Origin: Marsupella aquatica
Lineage: Eukaryota > Marchantiophyta
Assembly (NCBI GenBank): GCA_973895155.1
Contig: OZ316892.1
Span: 15,996,001 to 16,060,000, forward strand
Direction of reading: 5' to 3'
DNA length: 64,000 nt
Below the pieces are notes generated by a model, which saw only the letters and a list, made by a program, of their open reading frames with translations, was not told where the DNA came from and ran no database searches. The position numbers and the translations under genes are program-made. The stretch's first letter is position 1, and each line of letters starts with the position of its first letter. Positions 55,001-63,199 of this stretch are shown here, piece by piece.

Positions 55001-55814
55001 CGTACATGTTCTTGGGCAAAATATTACCATCTGGTAGCACAGTTGTTCGCAAGAATGCCAACAACTCAGAAACCAAAATGTTGGGGACATTGTGGTTGCC
55101 GCAAATGTTCAGGAACATGATGACAAATCCCAGTTTAGAACATTTGCTACCGGGGTACAAAGACTTCCTGCCTTCCTGTATTTGCAGGGGAGAGCCAAAC
55201 ATCCCATCATGCCCAGGGGTTTCCTGCCCTATCTCAAACTCATCAAGAGGCTCTTCGACAGGGGGCACACTTGCATCTGCAACCGTATCCTCTTTGTTGT
55301 CCAGCCCATCATGAAATGCATCCAAGTCTTGGAAGATGTCTCTCACCATCTCTTCCACATGAATTCCTTCGTCACGTGGTGCTGCCTGAGCACCATCCCG
55401 TTGGAGAGCTGACAACCCACAGAGACCAGCTACAACATTTTCAAATGCACCAGGCAGAACCTCACTTGCCCGTCTTGCAGCATTGGCAGCATCAAATTCT
55501 AACCTCCACTCCTCGTCGGAAGAATCTTCCTCTACAGGATCATTCCAAACTCGATGTCGTGGATCTCTTCCATGAACGGCGATATGCCGCCAAACCTCAT
55601 TCAGACCCCTGGTACGGGATCCTTGGCAGATTGCACAAGGACATCTCATCCTACTGGCTCCTGAAAGTCTGGTTCGTAACCTTTCACGCTGCCAAAGCTT
55701 ATTATCATGGCGTGATATCCTTGTGGGATGATGCAAAGGCAGTGCCTGTGCCCTGGGCTGGGTTTGGGGAGGGTGGTGACCAGGGTGCATTGTAACAGGC
55801 TGGAAGCTCTGCAA
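52059..55814 (-). pseudogene. TNP2-type CACTA transposase, three exons, two premature stops
   Basis: The catalytic transposase of En/Spm elements. Exons 55814-53967, 53843-52942 and 52824-52059 join in frame (introns of 123 and 117 bp, GT-AG) to about 1171 codons. Domain order: Transpos_assoc-like zinc region (RCPCAICQGSRTRGLNEVWR), Transposase_21 core (LSLDGVNPFGDKNNKFSCWP, ADYPAHGMISGQTTKGYCAC, HNIDVMHIEKNICESLL), DUF4218 (LEIYFPPTFFDVMTHLLVHV, RWLYPLERYMKLLKGHVRTY) and DUF4216 (LKVKTYKRMRAYGNHFRVKD, GELVDIWALDYG, EPFVFPSQVEQAFFLD). TAA at 53375-53373 interrupts the start of DUF4218 and TAG at 52433-52431 interrupts DUF4216. Both could be C-to-T changes. The catalytic Transposase_21 part upstream of the first stop is open. 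Confidence 0.9.
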
Positions 55815-56322
55815 TCATGGACAGCAGTGAATAGGGATGCCTAATAGTGGTATTTGTGTTCCATATATCCCTGACTGTATGTGCCAAAAGAGTTAACATA
55901 ACGTGTAATAAATTCTCACAAACCCTAAACCACCCCAAAAGAAAAAAACAGGTTTGCGAGTAGTGTACCTATTGTCAAGTGAATGACACAAAATTCCTCA
56001 ATGTTTGAGGGTGTCACCACCTCCACAACTGTCCTCAAATGTACCGCCTCTGCATGTACACCCATGACCATATCAGAGTCCAATCATGTATAGTCATAGG
56101 CATAGGTGTGAGAGCGGTATCAGATATCTCACCGCCGAGATTTGAGCCCACCCAGTACGTTTACAGTGACACCCCCAGGCAGCAGGAAACAACAATCCGC
56201 CAACAGTAAAATAAGCCCAACTGCCACCAACCATAACAAGGTACATTAGTTCAAAGATCACATTTATTTCAATGATCTGATTTATACAAAAAAACTTGTG
56301 TCCAAACTGATGCTACTACTCC
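55815..56322 (-). other. Upstream region of TNP2; no gene
   Basis: Likely TNP2 leader or promoter and 3' UTR of the BRCT gene. 'gcgagtagtg' near 55960 was examined as a CACTA terminus but does not match the other end. No clear TATA box was found. Confidence 0.35.
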
Positions 56323-57195
56323 TCACTCTGATTCAGAATCGCTAATGACCCATTCCTCACTTGTTGTCTCATAGTCCTCTCTGTAAGGATCCTGACCCTT
56401 CCGTGGCCAGGCCTCAAAAAGATTATAGTCCATTGGGTTTTGACACTTCCCAGCTGCTACTGATTCCACAAGCCAAGCATATGAAACCACAAACACATTA
56501 TGGGACATGACATAAAAGCGAATGTCTCCCTTCCCAAACTTGCGGCAGGCTTTGGGATATGACTTAGTAATGACATGAGTGGTGTCCTCTGTTATATTCT
56601 CCTCAACTGTCCCACCTAGGTCAAGCACCGTGGACTTGTACACTTTGCACTTAACCTCTCCAATTCCCGCCTCCACAAATACCATGCTCAGCCCTTTCAG
56701 AATGGGGGTTGGTTGCTTCGTCTCCTCAGCCAACATACTCTTTAGCCTTCTAGAGCTCTGTCCTTTGTTGAGTACAGGTCCATATTGGACATCAGCAAGC
56801 CGTGCCTTTGCTTCCCAGACTTCTTGTTCAGCCCAAGCTGATGCAGTAGCTTCTTCATCCTCCCACAGCTCATATTGCTCAGTATCCTGTACAATCTGAT
56901 GTGCCATGGAATCTGTGATCCAAGAGGCCTCAACTACTTTTAGGCCTTGCTTAGTAATTGCAGAATTCATGTAGGACCATGACCACTTCTTTATCACTGA
57001 TAGCCATGTCCCTGCAACAACATGTGTAGTCTCTGGAGTGATGTCCTGAACTACAGTGCCATGGAGCTCAGAGAATCGTTTCTGTACAATTGGCCAATGC
57101 ACTTTGGTCAACCCATGCTGGCCATGGACCAAAATGGCTCTGACCCCTGTAAACACTGCTGGGTGGTCACACTTTCTACGTTTCCCAGGCTCCAT
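56323..57195 (-). CDS. Twin-BRCT domain protein (290 aa)
   Basis: This intact single-exon ORF starts at ATG 57195 after a basic N-terminus (MEPGKRRKC). BRCT 1 spans about residues 13-108 (FTGVRAILVHG, LHGTVVQDITPETTHVVAG, conserved Trp92 in VEASWITDS). BRCT 2 spans about 165-258 (LKGLSMVFVEAGIG, LGGTVEENITEDTTHVIT, Trp241 in SYAWLVES). The second repeat resembles the BRCT of DNA polymerase lambda most. The C-terminus is acidic (YETTSEEWVISDSESE). BRCT pairs bind phosphopeptides or DNA ends in repair and chromatin complexes. The ORF lies 0.5 kb upstream of TNP2 on the same strand and 0.6 kb downstream of the PHD ORF. Whether it is a captured or host gene is open. No other domain is attached. 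Confidence 0.8.
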   Translation of the reverse strand: MEPGKRRKCDHPAVFTGVRAILVHGQHGLTKVHWPIVQKRFSELHGTVVQDITPETTHVVAGTWLSVIKKWSWSYMNSAITKQGLKVVEASWITDSMAHQIVQDTEQYELWEDEEATASAWAEQEVWEAKARLADVQYGPVLNKGQSSRRLKSMLAEETKQPTPILKGLSMVFVEAGIGEVKCKVYKSTVLDLGGTVEENITEDTTHVITKSYPKACRKFGKGDIRFYVMSHNVFVVSYAWLVESVAAGKCQNPMDYNLFEAWPRKGQDPYREDYETTSEEWVISDSESE

Positions 57196-57787
57196 GTACA
57201 CACACCCTACGTGATGACAGTGAATTTTGGAAGAATGGGTTCACCTGACAATACAAGGACAACAAAATTCCTGCTTTTTGAGTTGATCTGGCCCACTGGT
57301 GCTCAGGTCCGATTTTGATAGGTACAAGGGATATGTGAACAATATGTACTAGGCACCTGCACGGATGCAGGACATTGTTTGAATATATACTACAAAATCC
57401 ATATCGAAGGTGAAATGAAGTGCAACCAACTTGTCATGGCACATACATATTTTGTTGTAAAGGAGGATACGTTCAATGACAAACTTATAGGGCAATTTGA
57501 TTAATCGCATGCCTAATAATTTATATGCTTACAACTTAGAAGTCCTGTTTTAATTTAGCAGTTTGATGAAAGTGTTTATGAAAATGACCACTCAGCCTAA
57601 ATACTTCCAAGAAGGCTTGTAAGGATAAGTTTTTATAGGCATGTACCCAGCCACTGACGCCAGAGCACAAGATAAGTGCTGCCTATATAAACTCGCCTAC
57701 CCAACTCCTTTTCAAAATTGGAATCTCTGCAATCTCAAAAAATAGTACATCCACATCAGGTGCACTGTGCATGTACAATGTTCAGCT
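57196..57787 (-). other. Spacer between PHD and BRCT ORFs
   Basis: No domain is seen. It may hold the 3' end of the PHD transcript and promoter of the BRCT gene; a TATA-like 'tatataaac' is visible on the plus strand near 57683. Confidence 0.35.
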
Positions 57788-58468
57788 TCACAGCCAAGAT
57801 ATGTGATCTCTCACAGGAGTGCGCGAGGTAGGATCAATGGCATGGCGATGACAATAAAATATCCATCGATCAACACCATGTGCAGAGTGATCATAGATTT
57901 CTCTATCACAAGCATAACCCTCTGCTTGACGATCTTTCAGGCAATGATAGTGCCACATGGTGGGACACCTAGCACAGTGGACTATGTCAGTCCAGTACTC
58001 ATGATCATGCTCACCACATGCCTTGCACCTATGAAGTGGGCAAGCTGTGGCATGAGCAGGCAAACACTCAAAATAGAAAAATCTCACACAAAAATGGTCT
58101 GGACATTTCCTAACATTTGTTGCAGCATCAACAGAGCCCTCATAGGACCCCAACTTCCCACATTGTGCACACTTAGCCTGCTTCTCCAAACAATCAGTGC
58201 ACATCCAGTCTCCCTGGTGTGTTGACGGGAGGCCCACCCTTGGACAGTTGTTTTCTGCAGCAAGGTCAGACTCCGGGTTGAGGTGGAAATGCCTCATGCA
58301 AGGGCCCTCACAAATGACCAGGCCCCCACCATCATCACAAATGGCACAACAATGAGCTGCCTTCTGGAAAATCTGACTTGCAGAGAAGTTAGTAGCATCT
58401 GCCCCAAGTACACCTGTGTTTCTCACCTCTGTCACACGCTTTTTGGCTTGAATTTTAGGTCGTGCCAT
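57788..58468 (-). CDS. Stand-alone EDM2-type triple PHD-finger protein (226 aa)
   Basis: ATG 58468 gives MARPKIQAKKR. A first PHD finger (C41, C44, C53, C57, H62, C90, C93; CAICDDGGGLVICEGPCMRH) is followed by a second, atypical one (C100, C103, C122, C127, C135, C143; QCGKLGSYEG) and a third (C148, C151, C165, C168, H173, C176; HRCKACGEHDHEYWTDIVHC). The order, spacing and linking words (DWMCTDC, CPLHRCKAC) are those of plant EDM2, whose PHD region reads histone H3 marks and affects transposon-bearing and heterochromatic loci. EDM2 itself is over 1000 residues with a methyltransferase-like part; here only the reader module is present. In the second finger the usual His of FYHxxC is Phe (FYFEC). 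It lies on the same strand upstream of the BRCT and TNP2 genes. Confidence 0.8.
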   Translation of the reverse strand: MARPKIQAKKRVTEVRNTGVLGADATNFSASQIFQKAAHCCAICDDGGGLVICEGPCMRHFHLNPESDLAAENNCPRVGLPSTHQGDWMCTDCLEKQAKCAQCGKLGSYEGSVDAATNVRKCPDHFCVRFFYFECLPAHATACPLHRCKACGEHDHEYWTDIVHCARCPTMWHYHCLKDRQAEGYACDREIYDHSAHGVDRWIFYCHRHAIDPTSRTPVRDHISWL

Positions 58469-58480
58469 GCCTGCGCATGA

Positions 58481-58622
58481 GATAGACTCTACAGTTTAGC
58501 AGACTGCACAGAAAGTAATATATATTTAGCATTTAAGGTACAAAGGCATTTAGATAGACTCTACAATTTAGCAGACTGCACAGAAAGTAAAATATATTTA
58601 GCATTTAAGGTACAAAGGCATT
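58481..58622. repeat. 71-bp tandem duplication upstream of the PHD gene
   Basis: Copies 58481-58551 and 58552-58622 start 'agatagactctaca' and end 'ggtacaaaggcattt' with only a few differences. They lie just upstream of the PHD ATG, in its putative promoter. Confidence 0.95.
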
Positions 58623-59197
58623 TGCTACTGCAATGAATTGGAATGGCCACACAAGGATGCAGAGCAGACATACTTTTGGTATGTTGAGCCCACACACAAA
58701 CCTGATCCCCTAATACAATTGCTCCACCAACACCTCAATTTTAATTGTGGCTATGATTCACCAAAGGAGATCTGCAACAACATTTCATGCATTTGAATCA
58801 CATACAATAGTCGTGACATGTAAAACGCGCATTCTTCGAAGAGGATTGGTATGAAGCAGTGTCATAAGGGTTGAAATTTATACATCCTAAATAGGCTATG
58901 ATAGTGGCTGAGACAAATAAGTGATGCATAAATCACATTTTACAGGTTATCACATGGCCCATTAATTCATTGAACGTTGCAATGTTCACCAGGTTAAAGC
59001 AGTCATGAAAGCAGTCTTTCAATAGAGACTTTTATGCGAGTTTGCTAGCCTCTTAAATTAGGATATTTTGCCTAGTGCAGGCATAATAGGATATAAGTTA
59101 TGTACTGTTGACCCTAAACCCTGGACCCAAAATTGCTCATACATCAAAATTTTAAGTAAATATCCTCTGTGTTGAAGTCAAAGTGTTAAGCTATAGG
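58623..59197. other. No gene seen
   Basis: AT-rich sequence without ORFs of note or repeats; it could be upstream regulatory DNA of the PHD gene. Confidence 0.4.
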
Positions 59198-59712
59198 TCA
59201 ATGGTATCTGGTCTGTGCATGCGGTGTGACAAGTGGTCCTCTAGAGCATGTGATCCAAACATGTGTAGACACCAAAGTCACCGGTGGTGGGGTCTGGGAG
59301 GGCAGGACAAGTGACATCACCAGGCACACTGCAGGATGGCGAGTGATTCCAGATGATACATTGTGCTCTGTGCAAAAATCAGCATCCAAGAGAACGGTCA
59401 TCCAATTTTGGGCCAGAAGCCCTACAGGCAGGACAATCATATTGGCAACTGTGTACACACCCTTGGCACCTAATTTGTGACGGGTCATGTACAAGAGACA
59501 CAAATACCAAGGATGTCGGGAATCGTACTGAAGCAGGTAGAGGCCGGCTGTAGTTGTTCCTGGAAACAACAGGGTACTCAAAGTACCATGCAGACTAGGC
59601 TGGAAGGATCCCAAGTCTGACATACTCAAGGCGCAACATGTCTGCCTTGCGTGCAAGTCGCACATGTTCAGCGTTGCGGGTCCTCACCATAAGTGTTGCT
59701 TTCGTTGTGATG
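59198..59712 (-). pseudogene. Cys-rich coding relic, family uncertain
   Basis: The longest frame (59665-59198, 155 codons) is hydrophobic, but better protein-like segments lie in mixed frames: RNAEHVRLARKADMLRLEYV near 59700-59640, CQGCVHSCQYDCPACRASG near 59470-59410, and MTVLLDADFCTEHNVSSG near 59400-59350. The cysteine layout followed by an LDADF-type segment recalls the cysteine-cluster region associated with KDZ transposases, but this is a guess. Frames must shift at least once, so it is called a relic. Confidence 0.3.
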
Positions 59713-60698
59713 TCCTCTGTTCACATCCTTTGATGAGCAAGGTGAGCAGGAGGTCGACTTGCCTCGCCAATAGCAACCACCTAAACTAATCAGTTCTCAC
59801 TCATTGTCTTGGTTCCAACTACAGGTCATAGTATACACATAGCATGAAACGTGCATAGTACATATTTGATTCTGAGTTTATGAGTTTCCTAAGACAAAGA
59901 GCTTGGTGATAAACCCATATTCTCGACGGACATGTATATCAATCGTATTAAAATCCTGTTTTTTCATCCAGAAAGACCGAAAGTCTCACCTTGCAGGTTG
60001 CAGCAGAGAGAAAATTCACTGGTTGTCGTGTTGTGCAAGTGAACCTCCACTGATGCCCCCGGTGTAGCCCCTCAGATGCAGGTGACACTTACCAACTCCC
60101 AAGTTGCCTGGTCTAACAGAAAATGCTTATATCTTCAGAACTTTATAGAGCAAGTACATGATCACATACTTCTGGATCTATTCATATTTGGAACTCTTGC
60201 CAACTACAACTCCCATTATGCACAAGCTCACATCAACAGAGAAAGATACAGAATGCATACTTACTAGGCTCTAAGCACCTTCACTACCTTGTTGAACCCA
60301 GTCCTGAAGTCTTTTCAGCGTGTTTGTTGTGTTGTCTCCTTTGGCACCCAACACCTTAGTCCTTGATGTAACAGAATGCAATTTTACAAGTTAGATGCTT
60401 TGGAACCTTCTATGGTCTTAGCTGAATTGATGTCATCGTAAGTGGTGAAAGACAAGGAAGACGAAAGCTGGTTGAAGAGCTGTAGACAACACACTAGCAT
60501 GAAGTGCTTCAACCAATCCACTGCCAAACGGAACTCTTACACAGTCACATTCTTTCAGTAAACAGAAACTCAGTCAAACTTCATAATCAAAGTACAGACT
60601 CTGAAGGACCAAAGGAGGATGTTGTGAGTTTCTCTGTTGTTTAATGTGTTACCCTTCTAGTTTCGAAGTTAGCAAATGCTGAATAATGTGTCTACCAG
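59713..60698. other. No gene seen
   Basis: No domain is recognisable on either strand, including no upstream exon of eL20 on the plus strand. The last bases (tgtctaccag) look like a splice acceptor for the next feature. Confidence 0.4.
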
Positions 60699-61040
60699 AT
60701 CTTCGAAAAGAAGCCCACCACAATTAAGAACTTCGGTATCTGGGTGAGGTATCAGAGTCGTACAGGTTATCCCAACATGTACAAGAAATATCGTGATACC
60801 ACATTGAACATCGCTGTAGAGCAGATGTATGATGAGATGGCTTCTTGTCGTAGAGTTTGGTTCCCTTGCATCCAGATCATCAAGACTACGACAGTCCCTG
60901 TCTCTCTGTGCAAGCGAGAAAGTACCAAGCAGTTCCATGATTCAAAGATCAAGTTCCCCTTGACGTACCGCAAGATTCAACCTCCATCGCGAAAGCTAAA
61001 GACGACTTACAAGGCCACCAAGCCCAACACATTTGTTTGA
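60699..61040 (+). pseudogene. RPL18A: Ribosomal protein eL20 (L18a) C-terminal exon fragment
   Basis: The frame following an AG acceptor reads [60 protein letters not shown] and [15 protein letters not shown]-stop. This is the C-terminal two thirds of the large-subunit protein eL20, residues about 66-178. The N-terminal exon is not upstream. The frame has no stop, but conserved basic positions have changed: the usual Arg-rich stretch after EMAS is CRRVWFPC here. It is probably a fragment picked up by a transposon or a partial gene duplicate rather than a working gene. It lies opposite in strand to the CACTA-1 genes. It retains its intron-side border, so it was copied from genomic DNA rather than from mRNA. 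Confidence 0.85.
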
Positions 61041-61190
61041 GTAGTGCGGGTGCAGGTTCCCAATTTTGAAACAATTTGGCTCATTTTATGTCCCGAGGGA
61101 CTCCAGGAGTTTATGTATTGAGTTTCTAGGTCAGGATGCTTAATATAAGGAAATTCAATTTTCACTTCGTTCCCAGCTTCTACTAATTGA

Positions 61191-61256
61191 ATATACACGA
61201 GATGGAAGCAAGAAGATAAGCCACAATCTAGCATCTTAGCCAAACACATTCGTCCC
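61191..61256. repeat. 66-bp direct repeat, copy 1 (copy 2 at 62387-62452)
   Basis: Both begin 'atatacacgag' and share 'gaagcaagaaga' and 'caatctagcatctt.gccaaa', ending 'cacattc'. They differ at roughly seven positions and lie about 1.2 kb apart in the same orientation, possibly termini or fragments of one element. Confidence 0.85.
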
Positions 61257-62386
61257 GACAAAGCAAAACTACAATCACACAGTGCGAGTTGTGTCTGCAC
61301 CGGCACCCCCAGTGAGACTGATCAGCATTTGGACTGCATCATTGTCTAGAGCTAGCAGTGGAAGGTGCAGTGGAGATAGCATGGGGACAGGGAAGGAAAT
61401 GCAGGTTCCTTAAGCATAAATTTCCAAAAATGGAACAACAGGAAATGAAGAATAGGCACTGAAGTGGTCAACTAGACAAACGTTGTAACAAGGCAGCAAG
61501 CATTGGATTAAGAAGAAGCAAGGTTTCATCAGCAGAAGCAAGGTTTCATCAACAATGGCATTGTGAGACAAACCACTCCTTACAAATTTCTACAGACATC
61601 CTCCCCACTTGCAGCTTCTCGGCCAGGCTGGATTTCTTGTAAGAGAGGTTTCTTGTAAGAAAGATTTCATGTTTGGTGAGGAAAGATAAAAAAGCAACTG
61701 ATCAATGCCTTCTTGTCATCTAGAAGAGCTGGATGCAGCCCTGTCTCACATTTAATGTTAAACTGAATGAAAGACATTATGCGCATGCACAAAAGAAAGA
61801 CATGAATATAATTAAGGTAGGTTTTAAGGAGCGGAGTCAGCAGTCAGACTTAGAAAGTTCAAATTGAAGCGCCATTAGTTTGGCGTGGTCAAGAGTAAAT
61901 AAATGTTGGTCAGGGATACTCACCTCTTTTGAATGTATTACTGACTCAGCTAAGCCCAGCTAGACAGAAGTCACTCAGACCCACAAAAAAGTGAAGATCC
62001 ACCTCCAAGCCGGAGCTCTATCACTTCAGTAGAGCAGCTTCTGGACGGAACCAACTCTAATCAGCCCCACAGAACACAAATGTTAAGGTTCCAAGTCAGA
62101 GCTCACTTCAGCCGAGGTGGACATCGCAGCTAGACCATTCAGTATAGGCAGTATGGAGCCTGAGACTACGCTCATTGTTCAGAATTGAGGTGATGAAAGT
62201 GAGTTGGCATCAGTGGATACAATGAGAGGGGAAAAAATTCTGACCAAATCGCACCTCTATAATCAGAGAGGTTCTATTTCCAGGGAACTCATTCATTGAC
62301 CAGAGTAATATGGCCCACATTTAATTAGACTATGATAGACTCTTCCTCTGCAGACTCAAACTCGAGGAACCCCCACGGATGCCAGC

Positions 62387-62452
62387 ATATACACGAGCTA
62401 GAAGCAAGAAGACAAGTCGCAATCTAGCATCTTGGCCAAACACATTCTTCCT
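62387..62452. repeat. 66-bp direct repeat, copy 2
   Basis: Partner of 61191-61256. Confidence 0.85.
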
Positions 62453-62756
62453 GGCGATAGTAACTGCAAGCAAGGGGGAGACAGGGAGAACAAGGAGAAT
62501 AGGGAGGCAACTCACAATGGAGCTAGGTAGCTCATGATCAAGCAACTTGCAATTGCAGCAACAGTAGTCTTAGTAGCAAGCGATTGAGCTCCAGGAAATG
62601 ACAAAGCCGCAGCTGAGTCCTCAACTGACAAAATGTTCGCCACTCGACCCTCCTTCCAACTGCAACCGCCAGATAGTAGGAATAAGATAGAGAGGTTGCA
62701 GCCTTCTCAGTGATCCAATAGCACCTCTCTTACCACCTCCGCTCTTAGCACATCCG

Positions 62757-62965
62757 CTCGCACCCTCCGCTCGCACCTCCGCTCTCAGCACCTCCTTTGG
62801 CACCTGAGCCGCTCTCAGCACCTCCGCTCGCACCTCCGCTTGCACCACCTCCTTTGGCACCTGAGCCGCTCTCAGCACCTCCGCTCGCACCTCCGCTCGC
62901 ACCACCTCCTTTGGCACCTGAGCCGCTCTCAGCACCTCTGCTCGCACCGCCGCCCAAACTGAAGC
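62757..62965. repeat. 57-bp minisatellite, about three units
   Basis: The landmark 'ctttggcacctgag' recurs at 62795, 62852 and 62909, exactly 57 bp apart (19 codons), with flanking partial units. Inside, 'cctccgctcgcac' is itself duplicated. Because 57 is a multiple of three, both strands read through it: minus-strand ORF 62621-63091 repeats AAQVPKEVVRAEVRAEVLR, and plus-strand 62797-63192 repeats LAPEPLSAPPLAPPLAPP. Coding use is unproven. Confidence 0.92.
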
Positions 62966-63199
62966 TACGTAGCAATCCTCAGCAGTGTGTGACAGAAGCA
63001 CTCCACTCCAGCTCCACTCCGCTCGAGCTCCACTCCAGCTGCTCTCCGCTCGTAGCTCCTCGGCCAGACCGGCGGCCAGAGCAGCTCCCAAATTGCAGCT
63101 CCTGCCCGCCCACAGCTCCTCCCAGTCCTAGAGCTCGTCGTCCACTGCAGCTCACCTCTCCACTCCGCAAGCCGGTCGCCCTCTCAGCTTGAATGCTCT

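Larger units (their letters stand above)
47357..58480 (-). mobile_element. Large CACTA element (CACTA-1), 3' terminus at 47357, other end not found
   Basis: CACTAGAAGAATCCGAGG at 47357 is a typical CACTA terminus. The next ~300 bp carry about a dozen copies of GTGACT or its complement, a subterminal repeat array. Minus-strand genes follow in the usual CACTA pairing: an accessory gene with a Transposase_24-type domain (48196-51902) and TNP2 (52059-55814). Farther upstream on the same strand are a BRCT ORF and a PHD ORF. The matching right terminus (CCTCGGATTCTTCTAGTG) was not found up to 64000, so inclusion of the last two genes is inference, and the element may extend beyond the window. Confidence 0.65.
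61041..62620. other. No gene; contains a dispersed direct repeat
   Basis: No coding domain is seen. A 66-bp direct repeat is present (separate entry), and short local duplications occur at 61480-61555 ('agaagcaaggtttcatca' twice) and 61636-61668 ('gtttcttgtaag'). Confidence 0.4.

Noticed and set aside
55950-55965. 'gcgagtagtg' as the right terminus of CACTA-1
   Set aside because: Its reverse complement CACTACTCGC shares only CACTA with the left terminus CACTAGAAG, so it is not a TIR pair.
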